From: Cohnella laeviribosi DSM 21336
GTDB lineage: Bacteria; Bacillota; Bacilli; Paenibacillales; Paenibacillaceae
Direction: 5' to 3'
Length of the DNA stretch: 64,000 bases
Assembly: GCF_000378425.1 (NCBI RefSeq)
Contig: NZ_KB899809.1
Location: 131,032 to 195,031 of the forward strand
The notes beneath the pieces are model-generated. The model did not search any database and was not told the origin of the DNA. It saw only the letters and a list, made by a program, of their open reading frames with translations. Position 1 is the first letter of the stretch; each line of letters begins with the position of its first letter. Shown piece by piece: positions 43,701 through 52,334 of this stretch. A program made the translations under genes and the position numbers.

Positions 43701-43843
43701 CCGTCCAGCCCGTCAAGCGCCTGCGCCAATTCGTCCGCCCGCACGACCGAGCCGATTTCGGACAGGGCGGACGCCTGCGCATCCGGCAACGTGCCCTCGT
43801 GCGGGAACGCAGGATCACACAAAAGGACGACTGGCCGGCTCAC
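40718..43843 (-). CDS. Multidomain clan GH-A glycoside hydrolase of unassigned family
   Basis: 1041-residue cytoplasmic protein. Residues 1-85 resemble a glutamine-amidotransferase-like Rossmann fold, 230-345 a beta sandwich, and about 365-715 a TIM barrel of clan GH-A. The likely acid/base is Glu496 in WDLINEPSMF and the nucleophile Glu662 in LVQETGIMYVE. A second amidotransferase-like domain follows (about 740-840), as in GH42 enzymes, then a beta domain. I could not assign it to GH5, GH42 or another known family. The GTG start shares a four-base overlap with the GH125 stop, after GGAGGGG. Position between GH125 and GH38 suggests action on mannose-containing glycans, perhaps a beta-linked core. 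Confidence 0.85.
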   Translation of the reverse strand: MSRPVVLLCDPAFPHEGTLPDAQASALSEIGSVVRADELAQALDGLDGGVFVNLHAPYFPKPAWTAILAFVRRGGGLISVGGAPFKRPARRENGRWAVEAEQTGYHQQLHIHEALRVDGSRAARYEALAELPLLAGDEGLLPVRDTWNLVPHVTKSSDHPHQMGSAGPMDTRIYALLKGISSEGRAVSAPVVLWEHVGGPFAGGRWLFVGQPLEPKPESVRALKRWTDFVASGVTELWLKPNYAAYMPGERATLTLQTQRLSRRLPASAKETWRFELTVEREGSGSPEWTERLEAEVSGELNAVRLPLPFAVESGLYRVVCRATAPNGESRTLRQAFWGHDEALLAKGKPIGRGRDYFIQDGRPLPVVGMTYMASDVARKFLQLPNADVWDRDMAQMKKAGINWIRTGIWTAYRHVMFADGHASEEALRAVDAFLLTAARHDLHVTFTFFSFTPETWEGINPYLDPRSLEAQKRFVRSIVSRHRKTTHVDWDLINEPSMFDPARIFSDGPRSARDPFERKAFSDWLKRRHRSIEALQERWNMTPEQLPDFAAALPPEPEEINFSVQDIHSGKKGTRWLDYCLFSMDMHNAWAKELRDTIKELCPEHLVTVGQDEALGAQRPSPFFYGQAVDYTTVHSWWLNDYLLWDGIFAKTADKPNLVQETGIMYVETPDGRAKRSEAELKCLLERKYAYAFAAGGAGAIHWIWNTNFYMDNANESHIGALRADGTEKPEADVSYDFGRFMGEIRDLFSGRELEDIAVVFPYSNDFSNRKLAFDATTCAARALAYELKLPFRGASEYHPEDLRKYPARLIVLPSPHNMDDGAIERLLDIASETGATLLATGPLGLDAYWRNTARLDGLLGVRKAGNIRREEKLLLGGQALPVSFGRRRIAELVKETRNVDGGNGAPEREGDALVEVALGRGKLIWCPLPVELNDRIEPVAALYRYAAEASGVRQTLLWRKGGEEPGVYGRKLSFEKGYLYIFVSETAWDREIEVQDPDTKQIYSFVLEKERSALFATDRTGRLLAVYRSGEMQIATNGN

Positions 43844-45159
43844 AGCAGCCCCTCCTTCATGCAGCGGTACACGAGTTGGGAGAACAGGCTGTTGGACCAG
43901 GCGAACCACGAACGCGTGAACACGGTCGGGTCGTCGGCATGAAAGCCTTCGTGCATGAAGCCGGTATCCGCGTCGGTCGCTTCCAGCATCGCGATCATGG
44001 CCAGTTTTTCTTCCGGCGAAGTCGCGGTCAACCCTTGCATGGACAGCGCCATATGCCAAATGTAATTCGGCGGCGTATGCGGGCTGCCGATGCCTTTGGC
44101 CGCCTTGCCCTCGTAATAAAACGGATTTTCCTTGCTCAGCGCGAACCTGCGCGTATTCTGGTAAATCGGATCGTCGGCGGAGACATAGCCGAGATACGGG
44201 ATGGACAAAAGCCCCGGCGTTCCCGCATCGTCCATCAGGCAGTAGTTGCCGTATCCGTCCGTCTCGTACGCGTAGATCGGACCGAACTTCGGATGGCGGT
44301 AAATGCCGTACAGTTTGATCCCGTGGTCGATTTCCTGCTCCAGCTCCTTCAACTCGCGCAGAAACTCCAGATCGCGGAACACCCACTCCGCGAATTCCTG
44401 CATGTAGCGCAGCGCGACGACCGCAAACATATTGCCGGGAATGTTGAAGTGGAAGTCGCAGGCGTCGTCGCTGGAACGGAAGCCCGACCACACCATGCCC
44501 GTGTAATTGACCGGCATGCCGAGCCCGTTGTTGCGCAGCGTATCGGTCGGGATGCCGTTGTTGCGCGCAAAGCGGTAAGGCGACCGTTCGGCATGCCGCT
44601 GCTCGGTTTTGAACAGATCGTAGATGATGCGCATGGCGGCTTTGAAGCCGGCGTCGAAAATATCCGTCCGTTCGGTTTCCTTCCAATATAAATAGGCAAG
44701 CCGCATGGAGAAGCAGAGCGAGTCGATTTCGAACTTGCGCTCCCACACCCACGGCGACATGTCGGTTTCGTCGGTCGTGTTCCAGTGCCAATCGTTGGCC
44801 GATTCGTTAAAGGCGTTGGCGTAAGGATCGATATGAATATAGGCGATGTGGCGCTTGATCAGGCCGCCGATGATCCGCTGCAGGTCCGGATCGTTTTTGG
44901 CCAGCGGCACGTAATGCACGACCTGCTCCGCCGAGTCGCGCAGCCAGCAGGCCGGAATGTCCCCGGTAATGACAAAGGTCGTGCCGTCGTCCAGCAGCTT
45001 CGTCGTCGTCTCCAGCGTGTTCGGGAAGCAGTTTTTGAACAGCTTCAGCAGCTTAGGGCGATGCGCCAGCTTTTCCTCCGCTTCGGCCAGCACGTCTTTG
45101 ACCGCTTGCGGCAGTTCGAGCTTGGGCATCGGGATTTTGGGGAGTCGGAATTGTTCCAT
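43840..45159 (-). CDS. GH125 exo-alpha-1,6-mannosidase
   Basis: 439-residue (alpha/alpha)6-barrel enzyme of family GH125, inverting exo-alpha-1,6-mannosidases that act on mannan backbones and N-glycan cores. The family motif GDIPACWLRDSAEQV lies at 66-80, with later blocks HIDPYANAFNE, YTGMVWSGFRSSDDAC and GFMHEGFHADDPTVFTR. The usual Met in GDIPAMWLRDS is Cys here. No signal peptide. It begins 38 bases after the permease gene and is translationally coupled to the next hydrolase. Confidence 0.94.
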   Translation of the reverse strand: MEQFRLPKIPMPKLELPQAVKDVLAEAEEKLAHRPKLLKLFKNCFPNTLETTTKLLDDGTTFVITGDIPACWLRDSAEQVVHYVPLAKNDPDLQRIIGGLIKRHIAYIHIDPYANAFNESANDWHWNTTDETDMSPWVWERKFEIDSLCFSMRLAYLYWKETERTDIFDAGFKAAMRIIYDLFKTEQRHAERSPYRFARNNGIPTDTLRNNGLGMPVNYTGMVWSGFRSSDDACDFHFNIPGNMFAVVALRYMQEFAEWVFRDLEFLRELKELEQEIDHGIKLYGIYRHPKFGPIYAYETDGYGNYCLMDDAGTPGLLSIPYLGYVSADDPIYQNTRRFALSKENPFYYEGKAAKGIGSPHTPPNYIWHMALSMQGLTATSPEEKLAMIAMLEATDADTGFMHEGFHADDPTVFTRSWFAWSNSLFSQLVYRCMKEGLL

Positions 45160-45196
45160 TTCGCTTGAGGCTCCTTCGTCTCTCTTTTGGGTTTTG

Positions 45197-46120
45197 TCAT
45201 TCCTTGACCGAACCGACGGTCAGCCCTTGGACAAAATAGCGCTGGAAAAACGGATACGCGAAGATGATCGGCACGGTTGCCAGCACGACCATCGCCATGC
45301 GCGCCGTGTCCTGCGGCATGTTTTGCAACACTTCCAGACTGATCGAGCTGTTGGCCGAGTTCTGCTGGATGAACGCCATGCTCGATTCGATCCGCATCAG
45401 CATCGACTGCAGCGGAACTTTGTCCGGATCGTCGATGTAGAGCAGCGCGTTAAACCAGTCGTTCCAGTAGCCGAGCGTGCTGAACAGGCCGATCGTCGCC
45501 AGTCCCGGCAGCGACAGCGGAAGGACGAGCCGGTAAAAGATTTTGAACTCGCCGGCGCCGTCGATTTTGCCGGATTCGATAATCGCGTCGGGAACGCTCG
45601 TCATGTAGAACGTACGCAAAATCATGACGTAAAACGCGTTCATCGCCAGCGGCCAGATCAGCGCCCACAGGCTGTCTTTCAATCCCAACACCTGCGTCAC
45701 GATAATATAGGTCGGAATCATCCCGCCGTTAAACAGCATCGTAAAGATGGCGAACAGAGAGAAAAACCGGCGGTAGGCGAAGCTTTTGCGCGATACGGCG
45801 TAAGCGTAAAGGGAAATCATCACAAGGCTGAGCAGCGTGCCGGCAACCGTCACCAGAATGGTGACGCCGTACGATTTGAGCAGCATATCCCCGGTTTGGA
45901 ACACGTAACGGTAAGCCTCGAGGCTCCATTTGGCGGGAAAGATGCGGTAGCCGTTCGTCGCCAGCGTCTTTTCGTCGGTAAACGAAATGATGACGACAAA
46001 GAGGAAAGGAAAAACGCACAGCACCGCGAAAAAGAGAGCGACGGCATGGAAAATGAAGTTCCATCCCGGAGACAGGTGATGGAAATCCCGTTTTTTCTTC
46101 GTTTTGGAAAACACGAGCAA
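45197..46120 (-). CDS. Sugar ABC transporter permease (LplC/YtcP type)
   Basis: 307-residue CUT1-family permease with six helices. The EAA loop is GKIDGAGEFKIFYRLVLPLS (preceded by DAIIESG), and the C-terminus ends in the FFQRYFVQGLTVGSVKE motif characteristic of LplC-like subunits. Imports oligosaccharides with the preceding permease and binding protein; no ATPase gene is present, so a shared MsmK/MsmX-type ATPase is presumably used. 21 bases separate it from the lplB-like gene. Confidence 0.92.
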   Translation of the reverse strand: MLVFSKTKKKRDFHHLSPGWNFIFHAVALFFAVLCVFPFLFVVIISFTDEKTLATNGYRIFPAKWSLEAYRYVFQTGDMLLKSYGVTILVTVAGTLLSLVMISLYAYAVSRKSFAYRRFFSLFAIFTMLFNGGMIPTYIIVTQVLGLKDSLWALIWPLAMNAFYVMILRTFYMTSVPDAIIESGKIDGAGEFKIFYRLVLPLSLPGLATIGLFSTLGYWNDWFNALLYIDDPDKVPLQSMLMRIESSMAFIQQNSANSSISLEVLQNMPQDTARMAMVVLATVPIIFAYPFFQRYFVQGLTVGSVKE

Positions 46121-46141
46121 CTCACTCCCTTCGGACTCGGA

Positions 46142-47074
46142 TCAGAACAGCGCGCTGTCTTTGTCGATTTTCCGCACGATGAAGTTGGACACCAGGACGA
46201 GGATGAAGCCGACGACCGATTGGTACAATCCCGCCGCCGTGCTCATGCCGATTTCGCCGGTCGTTTTCAATCCGCGGTATACGTAGGTGTCGATGACGTT
46301 GGTGACGGAGTACAGCGTCCCGGAATCGCGGGGCACGTTGTAGAACAGCCCGAAGTCCGCATAAAAGATTCTGCCGACGGCCAGCAGCGTCATGATGATG
46401 ATGATCGGCTTCAACAGCGGAAGCGTAATGTTGCGGATTTGCTGCCATTTGTTCGCGCCGTCGATCATCGCGGCTTCGTAAAGCGATTTGTCGATCCCCA
46501 TGATGGAGGCCAAATAGACGACGCTACTATAGCCGGCCGACTTCCAAAGGCTGACGAAAATCAAAATGAACGGCCAGTATTTCGGTTCGTTGTACCATTG
46601 GATGGAATCGATGCCGAAGGATTCGAGCGTATGGTTGAGCAGCCCCCGGTCCATGCTGAGAAAGCTGAACGCGAAGTAGCCGACGATGACCCAGGACAGG
46701 AAATAAGGCAAAAACATGCCGGTCTGATACAATTTGGCCATCCGCTTGTTGACGATTTCGGACAGAATGATGGCCAAAGCCACGGAAAAGACGAGTCCCA
46801 GAAAAATAAAGGCGATATTGTACAACAGCGTATTTCGCGTGATCGTATATGCCGCGTCCGTGTTGAACAGATATTTGAAGTTGTCCCAGCCGACGTTTTT
46901 GCTGTGGGTGAGACTGTACCAGAAGCCTTGCCGGCTGAAACGGTATTCTTTGAAGGCGGCGATCGTGCCGATCAGCGGCATGTAGGAAAAAAACAAAAAC
47001 CAGACGGCGCCGGGCAAAACCATAAGCAGCATCGCCCGGTTGCGAATCAGATTGCGGAAAAATGAACCGGCCAT
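46142..47074 (-). CDS. Sugar ABC transporter permease (LplB type)
   Basis: 310-residue CUT1 permease, six helices, with an EAA loop (YEAAMIDGANKWQQIRNITLP) and the LplB-like C-terminus NFIVRKIDKDSALF. The N-terminal FFSYMPLIGTIAAFKEYRF is typical of the group. AGGAGGG precedes the ATG. Forms a heterodimer with the LplC-type subunit. Confidence 0.92.
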   Translation of the reverse strand: MAGSFFRNLIRNRAMLLMVLPGAVWFLFFSYMPLIGTIAAFKEYRFSRQGFWYSLTHSKNVGWDNFKYLFNTDAAYTITRNTLLYNIAFIFLGLVFSVALAIILSEIVNKRMAKLYQTGMFLPYFLSWVIVGYFAFSFLSMDRGLLNHTLESFGIDSIQWYNEPKYWPFILIFVSLWKSAGYSSVVYLASIMGIDKSLYEAAMIDGANKWQQIRNITLPLLKPIIIIMTLLAVGRIFYADFGLFYNVPRDSGTLYSVTNVIDTYVYRGLKTTGEIGMSTAAGLYQSVVGFILVLVSNFIVRKIDKDSALF

Positions 47075-47163
47075 CGCGAAAGCGTCCCTCCTATTGTCGA
47101 AAATGAGAAAGGACCGGGCGACGATTCACCCGCCCGATCCTTCTGCCTCGATGCTGATTCGGA

Positions 47164-48648
47164 TTACTTCTTGTTCTCGGCTACCCAAGCGTCAAGCTGG
47201 GCTTGCGCTTCCGCGATGACTTTGTCGAGGCCGGCCGCTTTGAATTTCTCGATGGCGATCGGCAAATATTCATCGGGATCCACCGTACCCGTCATGAGCG
47301 AAGACCAGTATTGCTCTTTCACGTTCTGAATGGCCGCCATCTCGGCAGCCACTTTCGTGCTGTCGAAGTTGAAGCCGAGAATCGGGGAAGGAACGCCCTT
47401 TGCGTTAAACGCTTTAAATTGCTCCCATTTGTCGTCCGGATCGTTCTCGTTCAAGTAAAGAATCATGTTGTTGCCGAGCGAATACGAAGGCATGTCGTAG
47501 TTTTTGGCGGCTTCCAGGTTGCGTATCCGGTTTTCGCCGATTTTCTCGTAATGGACGCCTTCGATGCCCGAGTCGACCATGTTGCGAAGCACCGGGTCGG
47601 TATTCAGCAGGTTCAGGAACTCCATCGCCTTCTCGGGATGCTCGGAGTTGGCGGAGATGGCCATGATCGAGCCTTGAACGGACGCGTTCGTGATGATCGG
47701 GTCGCTCGCGGGCGTCGAAACCACCGGATACCCGTAGGCTGCGGCCCAAAGGTTTTCGGCCAGCGGCTGCGTTTGCGCGCGGTCGACCAGCCAGTTGCCG
47801 GACTTCGTCAGATCGTTCGTCGAACCGACGGTTGCGGCTTCCGGCGAAATATAGCCGGCTTTGTAGTACTTATGCATCGTTTGGAGCGCTTTCTTCATCT
47901 CGTCGGTTTCGAGAATGTTGACGACTTTGTAATCGGTCGTGTCGAGCTTGACCGCCATCGGCATGTTCGTGATCAGGAAGTCGTAAGGCACGGTCGGGAC
48001 ATGGTTTTTGTCCAGGCCGAACGGCGTGACGTTCGGTTCTTTTTCCTTGATCGTCTTCAGCAGCGGCTCCAGGCTCTCAAGCGAGCGGACGTTCGAGATG
48101 TCCAGGTTGTACTTGTCCAGCAGATTTTTGTTGAACCGCCATACGTCCTGCTGCGGCAGCTCCTTGTTGGCCGGGATGCCGTAGTTGTGGCCGTCGACCT
48201 TGGAACCGCTCAGGAAAGCCGGATCGATCGTATCGATGATGCCTTTGCCGTATTTTTGCAGCAGATCGTCGATTTGCAGAAACGCGCCTTTGCGGGCGTT
48301 CTGGACGTAATCGAATCCGCCGGCGGAGGTAAAGATGATATCCATCGGTTCGCCGGAAGCGACAAGCACCTGCATTTTTTGCTGGTAGTCGCCCCAGTCG
48401 ATCATTTTCATTTTGACGGTCGCGTTGATTTTTTCCTTCGTGTACTCGCTTACTTTTTCCATGACGGTATCCACGTCTTTTTGCGGCGTGCCGATCGTGT
48501 ACCAGATCAATTCGACCGGCTTCTCGGAGCCGCCTCCGGAATCCGCCGCGTTGCCGTTCCCGTTGCCGCCGCCGCATCCGCCAAGCACGAGCGAAAACGA
48601 CAGGAGCGCCGCGGACAGCAGCCCAAAGCTTTTCGTTGACTTGCCCAT
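47164..48648 (-). CDS. Sugar-binding lipoprotein of the mannoside ABC importer (LplA type)
   Basis: 494-residue family-1 solute-binding protein. The lipobox LVLGGC puts the lipidated Cys at 25, followed by a Gly/Asn-rich linker. Domain marks include ELIWYTIGTPQKDVDTVMEK and a C-terminal YWSSLMTGTVDPDEYLP segment typical of the LplA group. Its ligand is probably an alpha-mannoside, inferred from the downstream glycosidases. It has its own upstream region with a terminator and cre-like site separating it from the two-component genes. Confidence 0.9.
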   Translation of the reverse strand: MGKSTKSFGLLSAALLSFSLVLGGCGGGNGNGNAADSGGGSEKPVELIWYTIGTPQKDVDTVMEKVSEYTKEKINATVKMKMIDWGDYQQKMQVLVASGEPMDIIFTSAGGFDYVQNARKGAFLQIDDLLQKYGKGIIDTIDPAFLSGSKVDGHNYGIPANKELPQQDVWRFNKNLLDKYNLDISNVRSLESLEPLLKTIKEKEPNVTPFGLDKNHVPTVPYDFLITNMPMAVKLDTTDYKVVNILETDEMKKALQTMHKYYKAGYISPEAATVGSTNDLTKSGNWLVDRAQTQPLAENLWAAAYGYPVVSTPASDPIITNASVQGSIMAISANSEHPEKAMEFLNLLNTDPVLRNMVDSGIEGVHYEKIGENRIRNLEAAKNYDMPSYSLGNNMILYLNENDPDDKWEQFKAFNAKGVPSPILGFNFDSTKVAAEMAAIQNVKEQYWSSLMTGTVDPDEYLPIAIEKFKAAGLDKVIAEAQAQLDAWVAENKK

Positions 48649-48701
48649 CTGCTTGTTCCCCCTCAGGTGAAATAAAGTGTTTGCAATTTAACTGTAATTC
48701 A

Positions 48702-48715
48702 TGAAAGCAGTTTCA
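48702..48715. promoter_or_regulatory. Palindromic, cre-like site upstream of the mannoside operon
   Basis: TGAAAGCAGTTTCA, a TGAAA-N4-TTTCA palindrome that differs from the CcpA cre consensus at one of the fixed positions on either strand. It lies 54-67 bases before the binding-protein start; it could mediate carbon catabolite control or be a YesN-type regulator site. Confidence 0.45.
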
Positions 48716-48753
48716 AATAGAAGACAAACTTAAGATATCATGTCGAAACTAAA

Positions 48754-48784
48754 GAAAAAGACTGCTTGCGTCGCAGTCTGCCGG
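48754..48784 (-). terminator. Terminator after the two-component genes
   Basis: Minus strand AGACTGC, loop GACGCAA, GCAGTCTTTTTCTTT, 13 bases past the response-regulator stop. Confidence 0.8.
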
Positions 48785-48796
48785 CAATCTTTTTTC

Positions 48797-50326
48797 TTAT
48801 AACAAAGCTTTGAACTCGGTCGGGGAAACGCCCACGTATTTTTTGAACTGCTTGTAGAAGTAGCCCGTCTCCCAATAGCCCACCAAACGCGCGATTTCAT
48901 GCACTTTATGGTGCGTGGTCCGAAGCAGCTCCTTCGCTTTTTCGATCCGGTATTTGTTAATGTATTCCGTGAACGATTCGTTCGTTTCTTTGATAAAAAG
49001 CTGGCCCAGATAGACCGGATGAATATGAAACTGGGCGCCCAGCATTTTCAGAGACAGCTCGTCGGCGTACCGTTCGTGAATGACGTTCAGCACCTGAAGG
49101 ACGACGGGACTGCGCGTATCGCGGACGAGAGATTCGACGCAGCGCGCCGCCACCCCGCGAACCGCTTCCGCCAAGGCGTTGAAATCGGCCGCATTCCGCA
49201 CGCCTTCGAAGCCGGCCGCAAACAGTTCCGGCTCCTCCGTCCGCTTGATCTCCTTCAGCTCCATCTTGAATCGGACAATCAGCTCAAGCGCAATCTCCTG
49301 CAGATAGGAAGGCGTAACCCCTTCCATCCGGCGCAGCCGCTCGAAATCGCCGGCGATCAACGCCGCCAGCTTGCCGCTGTCTTTGGCCACCAGCAGCTTG
49401 GCGTACGCCTGCCAGTCGATCGGAAACTCCGACAGGCTCGCCTGGCTGAACGCGCGGGGATCGCCGTAATCGATCCATTCCCATTCCGGATAGATCAGGA
49501 AGTATTCCTGCGCTTTTTTCGCTTCCCGATAGCTGGCCGAAGCTTGCGGGCTTTCATGTATCCTCCCGGAAGAGAGCCGGAACGGCCGCTCCCCGGGATC
49601 GGCGTTTCTCAACGCGGAGAGCGTTTGCAGCACCGCCGTTTTGTCCGCCTGCCGATCGTCAAATCCGGCGAGAACGACGATATCGCCGTCCATATCGCGA
49701 AAGACAAGGCAGCTCCGCTCGCCGCCCAGCGCCGCCGCCACGGCGGCGAACAACCGGTCCGACCGCTCCGCGCTTTCCGGATCGCCGCGGACGACGATGG
49801 CCGCCGTATACGGAGCGGCCGGTTCGATGCCCAGCATCGCGGCCCGCTCGTGAAATTCCTCTTCCGCCATGCTTCCGGTCAGCCAGCGGTAGAGCGTGTT
49901 GTCCTTCATGAGCTGAATGCCGTAGTCGCTCAGCAGCGTTTCCGCTTTCTGGCTGTTCAGCTTCATGACCGTGTTGCTGAGCGTTTCCTTGAGTTCCGTG
50001 ACGTTGATCGGTTTGAGCAAATAATTTTCGATGCCGAGCTTCATGCCTTCGCGGAGATAATCGAATTCGCTGTAGGCGCTGAGCACGATGACCTTCAGAT
50101 TCGGCTGGCGCTCCCTGGCCGCGGCGATCAGCTCCAGTCCGTTCATGACCGGCATTGAAATATCGGTAATCAAAATATCGGCCGGCGTATGCGCCAGCGC
50201 CTCCAGGGCGAGCCGCCCGTTCTCCGCATGGCCGACGATCTCAAGCCCCAGCGAAGCCCAGTCGATCATATCGAACAGGCCTTCGATAATGAACGGCTCG
50301 TCGTCCGCAATGAACACTTTAAGCAT
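48797..50326 (-). CDS. YesN-type response regulator with AraC output domain
   Basis: 509-residue regulator. Receiver domain at 1-120 (MLKVFIADDEPFIIEG, phospho-acceptor Asp in DILITDISMPVMNG, Lys in LKPIN). A poorly conserved middle part leads to a C-terminal AraC/XylS double helix-turn-helix (HERYADELSLKMLGAQFHIHPVYLG, then EIARLVGYWETGYFYKQFKK). The ATG at 50326 lies inside the last codons of the kinase gene. Because the kinase is frameshifted, the open frame runs unbroken from the kinase into this gene. It likely activates the mannoside operon downstream. Confidence 0.93.
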   Translation of the reverse strand: MLKVFIADDEPFIIEGLFDMIDWASLGLEIVGHAENGRLALEALAHTPADILITDISMPVMNGLELIAAARERQPNLKVIVLSAYSEFDYLREGMKLGIENYLLKPINVTELKETLSNTVMKLNSQKAETLLSDYGIQLMKDNTLYRWLTGSMAEEEFHERAAMLGIEPAAPYTAAIVVRGDPESAERSDRLFAAVAAALGGERSCLVFRDMDGDIVVLAGFDDRQADKTAVLQTLSALRNADPGERPFRLSSGRIHESPQASASYREAKKAQEYFLIYPEWEWIDYGDPRAFSQASLSEFPIDWQAYAKLLVAKDSGKLAALIAGDFERLRRMEGVTPSYLQEIALELIVRFKMELKEIKRTEEPELFAAGFEGVRNAADFNALAEAVRGVAARCVESLVRDTRSPVVLQVLNVIHERYADELSLKMLGAQFHIHPVYLGQLFIKETNESFTEYINKYRIEKAKELLRTTHHKVHEIARLVGYWETGYFYKQFKKYVGVSPTEFKALL

Positions 50327-52123
50327 TTTCCCTCGCCTCCCCGACGGATGCCGGAAGCCGGATCGTGACGGTCGTCCCCGCTCCCGGCTCGCTTTCAATG
50401 TCCAGGCCGTACGGTTCGCCGTACACCAGGTTGAGCCTTGCGTGCACGCTGCGCAGCCCGAATCCTTCGCTCTCCTCCGCGCTTTTGAGCAGCGCCTTGA
50501 GCTCCGCCAGCCTGGTAGCTTCGATTCCTTTGCCGTTGTCCTCGATGACCGCCCGAATGTCGCCGCCGTCCGCCATGACCCGCACGGACAAGCGGTTGTC
50601 GGTCCGCGCCGGATCCATGCCGTGCACGATGTAATTTTCCACGATCGGCTGCAGCGACAGCCGCATGACCGCGGCGGGCATTCGATCTCGTAGGCGAATT
50701 TGTTTTTGTAACGGATGCGAAACATCTCCAAATACAGCCGGCATGCCTCCAGCTCGTGATGCAGCGTGTACTCCCGGTTTTGCTTGACCAAATTCTTGAA
50801 CAGCATGGACAGGCTGTAAATCATCTCCGCCGCATCGTTGTCGCCTTGCGAAAACGCGCGCATGCGGATCACCTCGAGCGTATTGTAGAGAAAATGCGGG
50901 TTGACCCTCGCCTGCAGCGCCGCCAGTTCCGCATGCTTCTGCTTGATTTCGGCCCTGTATACCCGGTCGATGTACTGGTTCAGCTCGTCCAGCATCGCGT
51001 TGAAGCTTCTGGAGATTTGGCCGAGCTCGTCTTCATGCGTATCGTCGATGCGGGCTTTCAGATCGCCGTTTTTAATTCGCCGCGTGAACCGGATGATTTC
51101 GTTTGTCCGCCTCGCGAAGCTCATAATAAACAGCGACGGAATCAGCGTGGCGACGGCGATGCAGATCAGGCAGATCAGGACGATCGTATTGCGGGTTCCC
51201 TTATAGGAAGCCGCGATTTCTTCGCGGGTCGCTTCCCCGATGACCGCGTAGCCCCCTTCGCCGGAGGAAAGCCTGTTCGTGTAAACGCCGTTGGCAAGCT
51301 GCCTTCCGTCCAGCGCCGCCGGCTCGCCGTCCGCGATTTCCAGCTTTTGCCCGTAGCGCGTTCCGGCAGAGTCGTAGAAGACGTTGCCGTTCGCATCCCG
51401 GACGACGATGGTCCCCTTCAAATCCGTCTTGTATCCGGCCAGCGCGTTCGAGATCCGCTCGGAGTCGAAATAGACGAGGAGCTGGCCGATATTTTTGAGC
51501 GTCTGCTTGTCGTTGACCGGCACCCGAACCGTATAAACGCGGGGATCGGATTGGCCGATCGCCTTGCTCACCCAAACGTTCGGAGCCGTCACGTTCCTCG
51601 TCTCCATCGCCATAACGTCGGGAATGTAGGAACGGGCCGCGTTCGTGGGTACGAGCTTAAACCTTTTGTTGGCGTCAAAGGCGTACAAGACCTGCTTCTC
51701 CGAGCTGTACAGCACGATGTTGCGTATGTCGGCATCGGAATCCAAGCGATGGAAAAAGTATTCCGTCACGCTCGCAAACTCGCCGCCGTTGCCGGCGGAA
51801 TAGTGATCCAACTGATATTTGACGTACGAATCGTAAGAATGGAGAAGAAAATAGCTGAGGTTGGCCGAGAGCGTATCGCTTCGGTACACGTCGTTCATCA
51901 TCGCCCGGACGGACTCGTATTTGCCGCTGATGTACCGGTTGACGCTTTCCATCGCCCGGGCCTGGTTGTCCAACTCCCTTCGAACGGCCGACTGGGCTGC
52001 GGTGCGGTACATCAGGTACGAGAAGGTGATGATGGTCGCGATCGTAATGAGCGAGAACAGAAGAATCAGTTTGAGAAACAGATTGTTTTTGAAATATTTG
52101 CGGTAAATCGACCCGATTGCCAT
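50319..52123 (-). pseudogene. YesM-type sensor histidine kinase, frameshifted near 50681
   Basis: Kinase of the YesM class: N-terminal helix, extracellular sensor (about 40-300) of dCache type, second helix, HAMP linker, and the dimerisation segment with phospho-His in ARVNPHFLYNTLEVIRMRAF. At about 50681 (after FAYEIE) the reading frame changes. The ATPase motifs continue only in the next frame: LQPIVENYIVHG, VIEDNGKGIEA, GFGLRSVHARL, ending SVGEARENA at 50319. In the assembled frame the catalytic part becomes nonsense and continues into the regulator. A single missing or extra base explains this. It could be a true inactivating mutation, a sequencing error or, less likely, programmed frameshifting. 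Confidence 0.85.
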
Positions 52124-52224
52124 ACTGCAAGCTCCTTGGGTTAGTCGGTCTATTATTATATCACTATATCACGACTTGTCCCTTGTGCGCCTTCGGATCG
52201 AAGCGGATGCCGGAAAGGCAGTCA

Positions 52225-52295
52225 AAAAAACCGGCGGGCTTAAGCCGCAGTCCCGCGCAGGCATGCGCGGCCGTGGCCGCAGCCGGCCGGTTTGA
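52225..52295 (-). terminator. Candidate terminator after the acetyltransferase gene
   Basis: Minus strand AAACCGGCCGGC and GCCCGCCGGTTTTTTT pair across a GC-rich loop of about 40 bases that itself contains GCGGCC and GCGCGGG palindromes. The T run is good; the loop is unusually long. Confidence 0.5.
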
Positions 52296-52334
52296 CCGAA
52301 GGATTTTCTACATGAAGCCTGGGAGCCCAGGTTC

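Noticed and set aside
40718-44791. 1357-codon reading of the GH-A gene with an extended N-terminus
   Set aside because: The first 316 codons overlap GH125 out of frame; the GTG at 43843 has a good ribosome-binding site and a four-base overlap.
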